Assembly (NCBI GenBank): GCA_024138015.1 | Contig: JAMXBB010000011.1 | Span: 29,130,155-29,194,154, forward strand | Direction of reading: 5' to 3' | DNA length: 64,000 nt | Source: Lumnitzera littorea | Taxonomy: Eukaryota > Streptophyta > Magnoliopsida > Myrtales > Combretaceae | In this document: one piece after another, positions 45,090-56,475 of the stretch | Numbering within the stretch: the stretch's first letter is position 1 | Layout: each line of letters starts with the position of its first letter | Translations under genes and position numbers: made by a program | The notes under the pieces: generated by a model | Database searches by the model: none | What the model was told of the DNA's origin: nothing | Seen by the model: the letters and a program-made list of their open reading frames with translations, nothing else

Positions 45090-45560
45090 TTGGGACTTCT
45101 ATATCCTAGTAAAGGTGAGTTTAGATAGCCAATATGCCATTGAATTTTTGAGTTGAAGGATCTCATATTATCCCACTAAGGGAATTCAACTAGAAGGCTC
45201 TTTACCTTCTTTAGGTACCTTGCCATGATATTGTCCTTAGTCTCATATTCGCCTTGAACTTGCTAGACAACTAGCATAAATTCTGAGAAAACTTGTAAGT
45301 GCTCAGTACCAATCTCTTTGGTGAATTTGAGACTAACTATCAAGGCCTCGTATTCGGATTTGTTGTTATTAGTGTTGAAATCGAACTTAAGGGTATAGCA
45401 GATTGTGATCTTGTATGGGCTAATCAAAGCAAGACCCTTACCTCCACCCCTTAAGGTAGATGATCTATCAATGTAAAGAGTTTATACCGATTTGTCATCA
45501 CCTAGTGGTACTTCCTCCTCTCCTATATATTTAACTACGAAGTAGGCCAGTACTTGTGCC
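45090..45560 (-). pseudogene. element D RNase H
   Basis: RNase H of the Tat type: FDFNTNNNKSEYEALIVSL contains the conserved 'TNN.AEYEAL', followed by HLQVFSEF (family 'l.v.sDSqL' with Asp changed to Glu), VV*QVQGEYETKDNIMARYL, and a tail FPXWDNMRSFNSKAYW-like. A TAG stop sits where Gln would precede QV. This enzyme would remove RNA from the RNA-DNA hybrid during reverse transcription. Confidence 0.8.
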
Positions 45561-46089
45561 TTGTAAGCTGTTCATGGTTGATACTAGATTTTGTATGCTC
45601 TCAGCTCCATTGAGTACTTCATCATCTATCTAAACGTATCTAGCTTCTTTAGCATAGTATGTAATGGCTAGTCTGTGAGCATAATGATTTGGTGCACCTG
45701 CAAATAGGGCCTTAGCCGACATACTAAGATGACGATGGTCAGGGCGAACTTCTTTGCCCGGGTGTACTTGACCTTTAGCCCATGGAGTATGAAGTTGATG
45801 TGGTGTACTGGCTTATGCTCTCTCCCCTTTACTCAAACCATTATAGAGGAGAGTGCCTGGTTGCTTATGGCCAGGTATAAAAACAAGTCATCTCCTCAGA
45901 CAAGCTTGAAGAGGATTGGTAAGCATGTGAGGAAGTCTTACAGCTGTTGGAAAGCTGCCTTGCACTCTAGAGTCTATCAAAAAACCCTTGAGATTTTTAA
46001 GGATTTTAAAGAACTCAACACATCTATTTACGCTCTTTGGGGCAAACTTGCTCAGCGCAACTACCATATCGGTGAGCTTTTGCACATCT

Positions 46090-46740
46090 CAAATTTAGGT
46101 AGGGGGCTTCATGTCCTTGATGGCACGTATCTTTTTAGGGTTGGACATAATACCCCTTTGGGTGACTAAGAAGCCTAAAAATTTTCTCGAGCCGACTCTG
46201 AAGGCATTCTTCTGGGGGTTCACCTTCATGTCATATCTTCTCATTTGGCTAAAAGCTTCCTAGATGTCTTTGAGTTGGTCACTTGACTCCTTGCTCTTGA
46301 TAATCATATCGTCGATGTGCACCTCTAAGTTGTGCCCGATTAGGGGTTTGAACAACTTCATCACCATGCACTAGTATGTTGCCTTAGGATTTTTTAGGTT
46401 GAAGGGCATGACTGTATAGTAGTACATGCCAAGATCAGTGATGAAAGAGGTATAGACTTCATCCTTCTTGTCCATTTTTATCTAGTTGTAACCCAAGAAG
46501 GCATCTATGAGCTCAACAAAGCATATCCTGAAGTGGAGTCGACTAGCTAGTTAATCCTAGGGAAGGGGAAGTAGTCCTTCAGGCAGGCTTTATTGAGGTT
46601 GATATAATCGATACATATGTGCCACTTCTTAGACTTCTTCTTGATTAGCAATACATTTTCTAACAAGATCAGGCATTTCTCCTCCCTCATGAAGTTGCCT
46701 TCTATGGCTTTTGCACTTTTTCCTCAATCGTGGCCTACCT
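46090..46740 (-). pseudogene. element D reverse transcriptase
   Basis: Minus-strand blocks: LLIKKKSKKWHICIDYINLN, KDYFPFPRIN*L, FVELIDAFLGYN*IKM, TSFITDLGMYYYTVMPFNLK, NPKATY*CMVMKLF, EVHIDDMIIKS, YDMKVNPQKNAF and FLGFLVTQRGIMSNPKKI. The catalytic box is HIDD (46319-46308) where Tat elements have YVDD. Four in-frame stops, all TAG, fall at or near positions where the family has Gln. The block order is complete and almost collinear, so only point decay, not rearrangement, has killed this domain. Confidence 0.9.
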
Positions 46741-47049
46741 CTCTAAGGCGAAGTGTTTCTTTTTCTACTTAATAAGCTATACAGTAGGATCAATATTAAG
46801 GCTATGGGTCGCCAGGTTAGGGGAGATCTTGGCATGTCTAATGCTAACCAGGCGAACCAATTTGAGTTGGCCTGCAAGAGGGCAACTATCTCATTGTTCA
46901 CTTCAGAAGGAGTCTTAATCCCAATCCTGGTAGTTTGGTCGGGAGAGGTCAATCTATACTTCTTCTGTTTTTTGGCCCAGCTCACCTCTCTCAACTGGCT
47001 TCTCTTACGAGTTGTTCTTTAGAGCAAAGTCTTTGTCAGCTTTAGTGGC

Positions 47050-47440
47050 CTCGACATAGAGCTCTTAGGAGAGCTTCTGCTTACATCTGCATATTCCTAC
47101 TTCGGTTAGGTTTGGGAATTTAGCCTTTAAGTGAAAGGAAGATGTGATGACCCTAAACATATTCAAATGCGGTCTTCCTAAGAGAGCCTTGTAGGGCAAT
47201 GGGCAATCGATTACAATAAACTCCACTAGTCGTCATGCGACGTTGTCAAGGGTGATGATTCCCCTAACGTAGACAGTACTTCTATTGAAGCTAATGAGGT
47301 TATGGTGGTATGGCTTCATCTTAACGGGAAAATTCTTCCTCATCCTTTCATATATGTGGAGGAACATGATGTTAGTGGAGTTGTCAGTATCCACCATAAT
47401 CTTAAGGATCTCGAAATTTACGATTCTTACCCCTATGATC
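47050..47440 (-). pseudogene. element D protease
   Basis: Retropepsin region. FEILKIMVDTDNSTNIMFL carries the active-site loop as D-T-D, where the family has D-x-G, so the Gly is replaced by Asp. SFNRSTVYVRGIITLDNVA follows, then FIVIDCPLPYKALLGRPHLN, the 'YNaILGRP.L' block, and FHLKAKFPNLTEVGI. The protease would cut Gag-Pol; the Gly change should inactivate it. Confidence 0.85.
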
Positions 47441-47729
47441 AGGGCATCTTGGTAGGGGGTATCTACCCCTTACAAATCTTCATTAGAGAAAGAGATCAAA
47501 GTGTTTGACTTCTGTCTCTTCTCCTTCACTATCAGCATCTTTGATGGGGTGTTAATTGAGCCACTAATGCTTGGTCAGCTTCGATATTGCCACCTCCTAA
47601 CAATTATATTAACAACACCATTGGGGGCATGGTTGTTACGACAGTCATCGTTTTATTCTACTCAAGTCCCCTTGGTCTACTACCTTCGAGGTACCCTATC
47701 CTCATCGTTGTCAGAATAGTTGTTGTTTC

Positions 47730-49340
47730 TCTATTGGGCTACATATTCACTAAAGAAGCCCCACTAAATGACATATTCAATCACGTTCTTCAACTGGAAG
47801 CATTCATCAGTAGTGTAGCCATGGTCATCTTGGAACTAGAAGTGTTTTTTTGAGTTTCGATGGCTAAGGTTCCCCTTCATCTTGGCAGGTCTCTACAACA
47901 AGTTCCTATACTTCACCTTAGAGTAGACCTAGGCAATAGATCTATTCAGAGGGGTATGCTGCATATAGATAAGAAGAGGGAGAAGGTCTTACTCAACTCG
48001 ATGCTTCTTGTTCAAGCCCTTTCCTTCTAATCTGCTCGGCATCCTTCCATTGAGGTGATCTTTAATAGAAAATTTTTCCTTATCCTGCTTTTTGCTTGAC
48101 CTCCCTCAGTTGGTATCATTCCTAGCACGAATGTTGTCCTCCTGATAGATGTAATTTTAGGCCTTATTCTAAAAATCAACTAGAGTCTTCAACTTGCTCT
48201 TCGCAAGCAATCAAAAGAAATACCTCGTATGTTAGATGGTAAGTTGCATGGCATAGACTGTTACTACCTTGTTCAGTTGAGGGATTTTGACCACACATTG
48301 TTAAACCAAGCCACATAATCACTTAAAGATTTGTCTTCACTTTGCCTTATCAAGTACAAGGACGGTGTGTCCTTAGATGGGGGCTTACTAGCTATGAAGT
48401 AGAGGCTGAATTTTTGCACCAACTCATCAAAAGAGCTGATGGAGTTGTCAAGCAAGTGGTTAAACCATGTTCAAGCTGCTTTCCTCAAAGAGCTTAGGAA
48501 AGCCTTGCATTATGGCATCTCCATAACCATGGAAGTTCATGAAGGTGTAGAAGTAGAGGAGGTGATTGTTAGGGTTACCTATACTGTCGTATTGGTTTAG
48601 GGTCAAAAGGTTGCTATTAAGGGGCAACACTTTATCCCAGATGCTCTTAGTGAAGGCGGTTTTATTGTCGGAGAGTAGCCCTACATTGCCAGCTACTATG
48701 CTCCCTTACTACTTAGAGAGCCTCCTCACGATCACGCAGAGCTCATTGAAGTTTGGAATCATTAGCTAGATGAGTTCAACATGCTATGGAGTACGCCAAT
48801 ACTCCTTAGGAGTTGGCCACTTGCTCATTTCTTAACAGGGCTCAATCGTAGGTAGTCATAGATTGAGTTGGTTGCTATTTCATCGAGGATCAGGTTGTTG
48901 ATCCTTACCATTCAATTACTACTAACAACGGTTGTTTTGCTTAGTATTGGCATTAGAAGCTTTGGGAAGGTGAATCTGTACACTATGCCTCTCGATTTCT
49001 TTGAGGTGAGCGTAGAGCAGCCTATTTTGGGCAACATATTTCTCCACCAGGCACTTCAAGCTCTCCAGGTGCTCCTCCAATGTTTCCCTTAAAAAGGGCT
49101 GGTGATCAGCGGGTTGGTTATTCACCAATTAATGGTTATTAAGGTTACTAGTGCAAGATATGGTAGTCATAAGTGTGGTTTGGAGGAGAATGTTTAATGT
49201 GTTTAGTGTGTTTAGATAAGAATTAGGATCAGTCTTCCTACAGATGGTGTCAAATCTCATCTTAAGGATCTTGTTGATATTGATTAAACAAAGATTGGAT
49301 TTCGCGTGAATGATGAGGCTTGCAAAAGAGAACATAGTAA
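47730..49340 (-). pseudogene. element D gag
   Basis: Begins after the PBS near 49,340. A coiled-coil-like N-terminus (EEHLESLKCLVEKYVAQN) is seen at about 49,040. The capsid block at 48455-48273 reads SISSFDELVQKFSLYFIA, then SLYLIRQSEDKSLSDYVAWF. The C-terminal motif FQDDHGYTTDECFQLKN at about 47,830 is the Tat gag signature '.FH.dhGH.TdeC..Lk', with the first Cys eroded, followed by VIEYVI*WGFFSEYV. Stops interrupt it. Confidence 0.82.
49237..49253 (-). other. primer-binding site of element D
   Basis: TTGACACCATCTGTAGG on the minus strand aligns with TTGGCGCCGTCTGTGGG, the site used by Tat-type elements. All differences are G to A or C to T. Confidence 0.75.
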
Positions 49341-49767
49341 GGGTATGCTGGAGAGTTGTTCAGCATGGCCATTTCAATACTTAAGTCAATTGTGAGTATT
49401 TAGAGAGTATGAGAGCTTGAAAACAATTAGTAATCGTAAGTGTACAAAGTATCAAGTAGTTTATCATTCGGTGATGGTCTTGTGTTTATAGAGGAGTAGT
49501 CCCAACAGTTGGAGAGTAGCTAGTGGGTAGAGCCTCTTCTATAAGTATTAAAGAATGGGATCATGGCATCCAATGTGGTCCGGATATGTAGGAAGTGTTT
49601 GTTGACTTAGTGTGTTAGCCTTATTAAAGTCTTCTAGCCGTAAGAGGCCTCCTTTACTTAGTCAGGTTGTATTCTAAGCTTGGACCAAGAGCAGCCAACC
49701 ATAAGTAATGAACCATACCAAATCAAGATAGGCCTGAAGAGCTCATGTCTAGAGGGACCTATCAACA
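49257..49767 (-). repeat. 5' LTR of element D
   Basis: On the minus strand starts TGTTGATAGGTCC at 49767 and runs to the PBS. Without the 3' LTR for comparison both ends are estimates. Confidence 0.5.
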
Positions 49768-50640
49768 CATAGGAACATGTTACTATGGTAAATATGGCTA
49801 ATTAACAAGTTAACTAAGTGTTAACTATCTAAAGAAATAGCTTAGAGATGCACAAAATATGATTAGTTCATATTGAGTTTGAAATATTGAAATCAATTGG
49901 ACAAACCTAAATAGAAACTTTGTTCGATTGAATTCATTTAAATGAAATTATCAGATTTGGATCATGTCAATTTATTCTTACTCAATTTCTCTCAATTTAT
50001 TTTCTTAGAATGATGCTATGTGTAATTAACAATTGATATTATAATAAAAAAGATGACATTATGATAACATGATAGGATTTCAAAAAATTTAGATGATATC
50101 AGTCATTAATTTACATGATATATTATGTGACCTATATCTATCCAACGACCTACTTAGAAATTGTACCCTAGATGATAGAATAATTTAAGTTTCGGTAGCG
50201 TCATTAACTTGAACAACATTGTTAAATTTGTATAATTTATTTCTAAATCGCTAAATTGGCTAAAAATTATTTCAAACCTTGATAATTTGAGTGATGTGGT
50301 TGGGTTGGCATTGACATGTGTTAAGAAAAACAATAATAAGTCAAACTTGATATCACTAATAAGTTATGTGTAAGTCATTAGGTGTTTTGGTTTTGTTATT
50401 GAATTTTGATTCAACAATCAATACACAATTTATTTATGTAAGGTAAAATGCATGATATATTATTTAAAAAGAAAACCACAAAACAACTAGGGGCAGCATA
50501 CATCATCCGCATGCTCCAAACTCATCCATAGTTATAGAATCCATAGTTTATCTAAAGTTTAAGCAAACATTATTCATATCTAAAACGAAAAGCTTTTATT
50601 TATCAATATCCACAAAATAACTAGTAGTGATCCATGAAAA
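49768..50640. other. spacer between element D and LINE 2
   Basis: AT-rich and without recognisable coding. It may hold 3' UTR of LINE 2 at its right side; no poly(T) marking a LINE tail was found. Confidence 0.45.
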
Positions 50641-50879
50641 TTGTTGTCCTTCCTTTCCTCAAGAGCTGCTTTTGCCAAAATTATGTGATGCTTCATTCCT
50701 CTCCCTTACTATCTAAGTTAGTTTCCAACTCCTTTTTCTCTATCAGCATTGCTTACATTGAGTAATAACATTAGAAGCTAAAGTATGATTGTCTTCAGTG
50801 TCTATTATATGATTAATGGCTTCTAAAGAGTTAGATTCAATTATTATATTCTCCCATCCCCTTAAGTCAACTGTTTTCA

Positions 50880-51110
50880 TGCTTTAGAAATTGCCTAGAT
50901 CTCTGCTTCTAATGGAGATGTAACTACTATAGTCTTCATGAACCCAACAACACATACCTCTTCTTGATTCCTCATAATCCCTCCAATGGTTAAGTTCTTC
51001 TCTTCTTCCTTGAATACTACATCATAATTTATCTTTAAGTATCCTTTAGGTAGTGTTTTCCATCTATTGCTCTTGTCCTTTGTGTAGTAGTGCTTCATGC
51101 CCCCCTTTAA
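50880..51110 (-). pseudogene. LINE 2 RNase H domain
   Basis: WKTLPKGYLKINYDVVFKEE and IGGIMRNQEEVCVVGFM match the plant LINE RNase H (RVT_3) opening 'W..pp.g.~K.N.D....GG.iRd..G', and SPLEAEI the 'AEa.A' block. The catalytic Asp of 'NvDgA' is present in NYDVV. Confidence 0.85.
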
Positions 51111-51329
51111 ATGGGCTTAGAATTCTTTTGCTATTACCTCCCCATTCTCCAAATGCAAACCACCCTTACCTTCCTAAAATAGAATCCTATTCCTATCATT
51201 GAAGATACTCTATAGATGAAACATAAACTTAACATTATAAGCACACCCTCTAGATTTATCTCCCTCTTTTTGTTTTGCATTATATTTTATTCCATCTTAC
51301 AAGTGTCCTCAAGTTTCTTTGTTCTATTC

Positions 51330-51450
51330 ACACTCCTCCAAAATTGTTTTATCTTGTCACAATTCATGAATACATATTGTGCTAACTCATCCTCCTTTTT
51401 GCATAAACAGCATTTTGCCTCAACATTAAACCCTCTTTTGATTAGGTTTT
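51330..51450 (-). pseudogene. LINE 2 zf-RVT zinc-binding segment
   Basis: CCLCKKEDELAQYVFMNCDK followed by KQFW matches the reverse-transcriptase-associated knuckle 'C..C....E...H.f..C.....W', with His replaced by Tyr. Confidence 0.78.
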
Positions 51451-52589
51451 CTTTAGTACTTAGGGAATTAATAATGCATCTTTAAAGCAAAAATTTTATT
51501 TTCGAGTATGTCTTCCATATCTAGCCATTTGCTTCCCTCAGCCCCTCTTCCTTACATAAATCTTTATATGCTACACTAATTGGCACTTCTCCATTGATCT
51601 TCAAATTCTAATAGATTTTATCTTCTTCCTCTTCTTCAACTAGGATATGACTCTCAAATAGAGCTCCAATCTCTTGCTCAATCAGGTAATCTATAATGCT
51701 TTCACTCCATACATTACTATCAATCCAAGCTTTTGCTAGCGAGATATTTTGGCTTTATTTAGTTAATGGACCCTGTATTGAACTTCTTGGTGCTCCTTTC
51801 CACATCAAATTCATAAACTAAAAGCTTATTTTCCTCCCACTTCCTAACCTATATACAAGCATTTTTCCATCCATTTTTCTACCTCTATACAATCTCTTAA
51901 GGTTGGGGAGTTTATCTTCTTTAGGTTATTTCCTTATTCTCTTGTGCTTTTCAACCACCCACTTCTTAAGCATTTTTTCCCAACTAAGTTTTTAGTCTTT
52001 ACTTTCCACATGACTTTTGCTAGGCATGCTTTGTTTCTCTTCCTTAGGTCCTAAATCCTAGTTCCTCCTAGCTCCTTAAGCTTTTCTACCTTGCGCCATG
52101 TTATTCCATATACCTTCCTTCTTTCATTTGTTGACCCCTAGAAAAAGTTCCTGATTAGTTTCCTACCTCATTGAAGAAGGTGCCTGATATCTTGTAAACC
52201 TACATGTAGTACCCATGTTGTTATACTTATTAACAAACTCTCTATCATCTTCAATCTAATTAGTTTCTATTTATTATAAGATAAGAATATGGATTAGAAA
52301 TCCTTTATTTTTTCAATCGAATCACTCTTTTGATTCTAGAAAAAAAAAAAAACTATCTTTATCAATATGCTATAGACCCTTAATTATTGAATTAATGAAG
52401 GTATGTTTCCCTACCATGCTCAACTTATTTGCCTTCTAGCTTGTTAGTTTTTTCCTTATTTTATCAAGAATAAACTCTACATCTTTCTTCTTTCTTATCC
52501 TTCCATTCGATGTAACAGGAAACCTTAAATATATTCCCAGTTCTTTTGCTTCATTTAAACCAATGGTTTGCTTAATCTCTCTTACTCTC

Positions 52590-53910
52590 TATTTGTTAAC
52601 ATTCTTAGAGAATATGATCTTCGATTTCTCCCACTTTACGCTTTGACTAGAAATTTCCCTAAATATACTAATTAATAGCATCTTATTCTTAATATTCTCT
52701 ACTGAGGCTTCTCTAAATTAGAGAATGTCATCAGTAAAGAAGAAATGCGTTATACTAAAATTCAGTCCTTTCAAGCAAACAAGTTTCCATTAGGTAACTT
52801 GAATCCATTGTTAGATCCTCTTACTTAGAAACTCTATGGCAATAATGAAAAGGTAAGGAGACATAGAATCTCCTTACCTCAACCCTCTTTACATGGAAAA
52901 TTGCTTTATCATTTGACCATTTCACTAGGACTAATATTGATGTTGTACTTAGGTATGACCCTATCAGTTTTAACCAAGAATTAGGGAACTTAAATCTTAT
53001 CATAGCTGATGTCCAACTTCAACATCACCCATCCTTTCCCTCCTTTCTTTTTTGCAAATCTTTCCATGAGTTTCCTCAACAATATCACATTATTAACTAT
53101 AGATCTTCTAGAAGCGAAACTTGCTTGCATAGGGCCTATAATTTAGTCAAGGTAGTTCCTCAACCTCCTAGACATGATTTTAGTGATAATTTTGTATATA
53201 GTTGTACAAAGGCTTATTGGTTTAAGTCTTTTAGGTTATTTGCTCCTACTTTTCTAAGTATGAGGACAAAGAGGGATCTATTTATATCAACTCCAACTTG
53301 TTGGCTTTGGAAAGCCTCTTTCACTATAGTCTCTCTTACTATTTCTCAAAACTCTTGGAAAAATCTAGTGTTTAAGCCATCAATCCTTAGAGATTTTTCT
53401 ACTCTAATACTCTTAAAGCCTTATATATTTCCTCCCTAGTAAGTTCCACATCTAATATGGAAATCTCCTCTTCCTTAAGGATCGGCCCCTCTATCCTTGG
53501 TAAGTTAACTTTATTATAGTAGACAACTTTTTTAACGGTAAACAACTTCTTATAAAACTAAATGATCATGTCTTTAATTTCCCTTTCATCTATTACCTAA
53601 TTATCAAAGTGGTTGTAGAGACCATAGATTCTAGACTTTGACCTTCTTACTAGAGTGCTAAGATGAAAAAATTTTGTGTTTCTCTCTCCTTTAGTTATCT
53701 AGGTTGCTTTAGCTTTGTTTGCCTAAATAATTTCCTCATTTTATACTGTTTACTTGACTCTTCCCTAACAAAATTATATCTATTCAGAAGCTCATGGGAT
53801 GGCTTTCTAGTTATGTTAGCCTCTATTTTCTCTAAAGTTCTTTTGATTTGTTTTTTCCGCTTTAGGATGATTCCAAAATTCTCCTTGTTCCATACTCTCA
53901 ACTTCTCAAC
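52590..53910 (-). pseudogene. LINE 2 reverse transcriptase
   Basis: The upstream linker at 53901-53695 (VWNKENFGIILKRKKQIKRT) is typical between endonuclease and RT. At 53003-52821 there is FPNSWLKLIGSYLSTTSILV, then in another frame GLR*GDSMSPYLFIIAIEFL, the 'RGLRQGDP.SPyLF' motif with Gln turned to TAA. The catalytic box reads FFFTDDILLF-like at 52738-52727 (FTDD in place of FADD), with a stop shortly after. Function is lost. Confidence 0.85.
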
Positions 53911-53999
53911 AAAAGGAGTTCAATCTTACTTTAGGTACAGCCCATTTCTTAGCTAATTATTCTAGAAAAAGTTCTTGAAATCAGGGTAGGTTAACTACA

Positions 54000-54830
54000 T
54001 GACTCGAAATCTAAAAGGCCTTAGATTTCTATCACTCGTACCTTATCTAGGCCTCGTATATAGAACAATGGGCCTATGATCGAATTGCATGTAGCTAATG
54101 CAGAAAGGTTTAGACTTAAGAAAAATTCTTAGCCACTTCGCATTCACTAAAGCCTTATATATTCTTGACTTTTTTAAATTTGCTATTTCTTTACTTATAC
54201 TATTTCAAGTAAACACTGATCCTACTAATCCTAGATCACACATGCTATAGTTATTCATACACTTCTAATATAGATTAGCTCTACTTTGATTTACTCTTAC
54301 CCCATCTCATTTTTCATCATTAGAGACTACTTCATTAAAATCTTCAGTGATGACCCAAGGTCCATTTATAACTTCAGTTGCCTTTTCTAAATTTGGCCAT
54401 CAAATTTATTTCATTCCATTTAGGACTAGCATATACGGCTTAATAGAACCAATAAAGAGAAGAAGAGGGTACGATAATACGTATATGAAATTCCTACTAT
54501 GAGGTGATCAAATTTATGATCTCCACCCTCTCCCCATCCCAAAGGATGATAATGCCTCCATTGAGTCTTGTTGCTTCTACACAAATAATGTTACTACGTT
54601 CCAATTTGTTTTATACCAAGTTGACATTCCTGCTTCCCATCTTGGTCTCTAGTAGGATCATCACATTTGGGTCATGCCATCTCAATTCCCTGATAGCATT
54701 CCTCCTCTTTTTTGCTCCCGCTCCCCTTATGTTCAATGCAAGAATCTTGAAAATGACATACTTAACTCCCATATCCTCCAAATCCATTAAGGTAGGGTTT
54801 AAGATTGATGCCATCACCTTATACTAAGTT
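54000..54830 (-). pseudogene. LINE 2 endonuclease
   Basis: FKILALNIRGAGAKKRRNAI, then PNVMILLETKMGSRN (catalytic Glu), then blocks NGGIIILWD and VYASPKWNEINL. Near 54,070 DHRPIVLYT matches the C-terminal 'DH.Pi' of APE-type LINE endonucleases. Frame interruptions are present in the middle. Confidence 0.85.
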
Positions 54831-54839
54831 AGTAGGCTT

Positions 54840-56010
54840 GCTTGAAGGTTTCTCATTCTTATTATCTCCATTCTCATCCAACATGGTCCCGACTCTACCA
54901 ACAATGGCATTTGCTCCTCTAGACTAATCATCTAGTGTTGTCCTTCTTCATCCATCATTTGTACAACCAAAAATATTTGCAGCTTTGGTAGGACATTTTT
55001 CTTCATTAAAATATTTTTTACTATCCATTTGTAGGTTGGGAGCCAATTCTCCAAAATGCTTAAGGGGTTCAGTAAGTTTAGCTCCCTTATAGTTAATATT
55101 ACTATTTCCACTTCCTTCATCGTATGGATTCTCGTGATTGCACCCTCCATCACTATCCTTCGTGGAGGTACAGTGATCTTGCATTTTAGGTGCTAAATTT
55201 GAAACCTCCTTCTCATTTGGTGGTTTAATCTTCAAGCATTTAACATCTCTATGAGTACATTTGTGAAGTCATCTTTTGAGTGTGCCAACAAAGTTAGTGA
55301 CTTGCTGCTCATTTACTAAAGACTTGACTTTAGGTGCATGATCCTTATTGCCAATGCGATTCTTGCTATCTTCTCCATGTTTCCTCGTAACCTTTTTTTT
55401 TTGTCTAAAGTAAATTTTCTCTATATTCTATCTTCTTACCTTATGCTTAGTTTGGTTTATTTATGTTGTTAAACACAAACTCCGACCTTCTATCTTCAGT
55501 ATTCATATCACTTTTATTTAGATCTCTATTATCCTTGGAAACTGTGTTGTCACGTCCACTTGTGTCATCATAATCTTTAATCTCCTCTATTTTTAATGTA
55601 GCGTTTATACACTTCATTTCTAACAATGTTATTGTGCCCTTTCCAATCCATTTTGTTATTATTATTCCCCTTTTTAGAATTATTTTTTATTTCCTCCTTT
55701 GGACCCTTATCCAATCTCTACATTCCCCATAATGTTATTTAGTCACATTATCCTCAGTGGATGCAATTACATTTTTGTGTTCCTACTCATGTATATTTTG
55801 TTCCTTAAACAATACCTTATCATCCATTTCTCTTTCCTTGTAATTGCTACTTAATTCCCCTCCATCAATCATTTTACCTCCACTTGTACTTTCTAACCCA
55901 CATGCGCTGCTTGGGTGGCTTTGACATCCTCGGGTTCTACATAAGGATGGTAATCCCTCTTACTGAACTTTATACTTTTTATCTTCGATCATTACTGAAT
56001 GGACTAAGGG
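54840..56010 (-). pseudogene. LINE 2 ORF1, C-terminal part
   Basis: The zinc knuckle at about 55,960-55,895 reads EGLPSLCRTRGCQSHPSSAC, fitting 'yEglP..C..CG..GH....C' with the second Cys replaced by Arg. A polar, charged tail follows with open pieces at 55235-54948. The N-terminal DUF4283 region is not recognisable. Confidence 0.65.
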
Positions 56011-56117
56011 GGGTATTAACATCCACTTATATGCATAATCTCATGAACCTCCCCCTTTTTACCTTAGCCATTTACAAATCGAATCTTACAACTCGTTCAC
56101 TTCACTGAATTGAATAA

Positions 56118-56475
56118 AGAAAGAACATGATTGGAATTTTAAGGATCGTAATAAGAGTATAATACTTATTACTTTATTTAGTTAGATTAATAAACAATTT
56201 AAGAATAGATACGTAATAAAACTTTAATGACTAAATTACTCTCGATTCATTTTCTTTTTCAAGTAATTCTAAAGTAGTAAGTGGTGGTGGTGGAAATTGA
56301 CTGTAGGGGTAGCGGCGGTGGTACTGGTTGATGTCGGTAGTGATAGTGGTGGCTGATGGTGGTAGTAGCAGTGGTGGCTGATGGTGATAGTAGCAGCGGT
56401 GGCAGCGGTATTGAAATTTATTACATTTACATTTGCTATTCTTAAAATTTAGTAATAAGGAGTTCTAATATTAAT
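56118..56475 (-). mobile_element. MITE-like element, copy 2 (inverted relative to copy 1)
   Basis: The left arm 56118-56300 is the reverse complement of the right arm of copy 1 at 10546-10713. The core 56277-56412 is a GGT/GGC-rich imperfect repeat, complementary in type to the CCA core of copy 1. The right arm (about 56,415-56,475) contains CTTAAAATTTAGTAATAAGG, an imperfect inverted match to the left end GGAATTTTAAGGATCG. Non-coding. It abuts the 5' truncation point of LINE 2. Confidence 0.62.
56277..56412. repeat. imperfect GGT/GGC triplet tract
   Basis: Core of MITE copy 2 with internal duplication GTGGTGGCTGATGGT repeated at about 56,348 and 56,371. Confidence 0.88.

Larger units (their letters stand above)
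40164..49767 (-). mobile_element. Tat-lineage Ty3-gypsy element D
   Basis: Minus-strand order: 5' LTR (about 49767-49257), PBS resembling TTGGCGCCGTCTGTGGG (here TTGACACCATCTGTAGG, 49253-49237), gag, protease, reverse transcriptase, RNase H, integrase, then a 3' region with 87-bp tandem repeats and an antisense coiled-coil ORF. The PBS type, the gag motif HGYTTDEC, the RT box region EVHIDDMIIKS and the integrase tail GKLAPNWE..WNANNLR are those of Tat elements. A 1.87-kb LTR is inserted in the integrase. The 3' end is cut where element B ends at 40163; no 3' LTR was found. Confidence 0.82.
50680..56110 (-). mobile_element. L1-type LINE 2 (minus strand), 5'-truncated
   Basis: Minus-strand order: end of ORF1 (about 56,000-54,850), endonuclease, reverse transcriptase, zinc-knuckle region (zf-RVT) and RNase H near 50,900. 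ORF1 is missing its N-terminal part; the homology starts at about 56,010, next to the MITE at 56118. Many stops and frame changes are present. Confidence 0.85.

Noticed and set aside
45729..46169. 146-residue plus-strand frame, the longest on that strand in this part
   Set aside because: It is antisense to the RNase H/RT connection of element D, whose minus-strand blocks are recognisable. No family signature on the plus strand.
53125..53439. 104-residue plus-strand frame
   Set aside because: Antisense to the LINE 2 reverse transcriptase.
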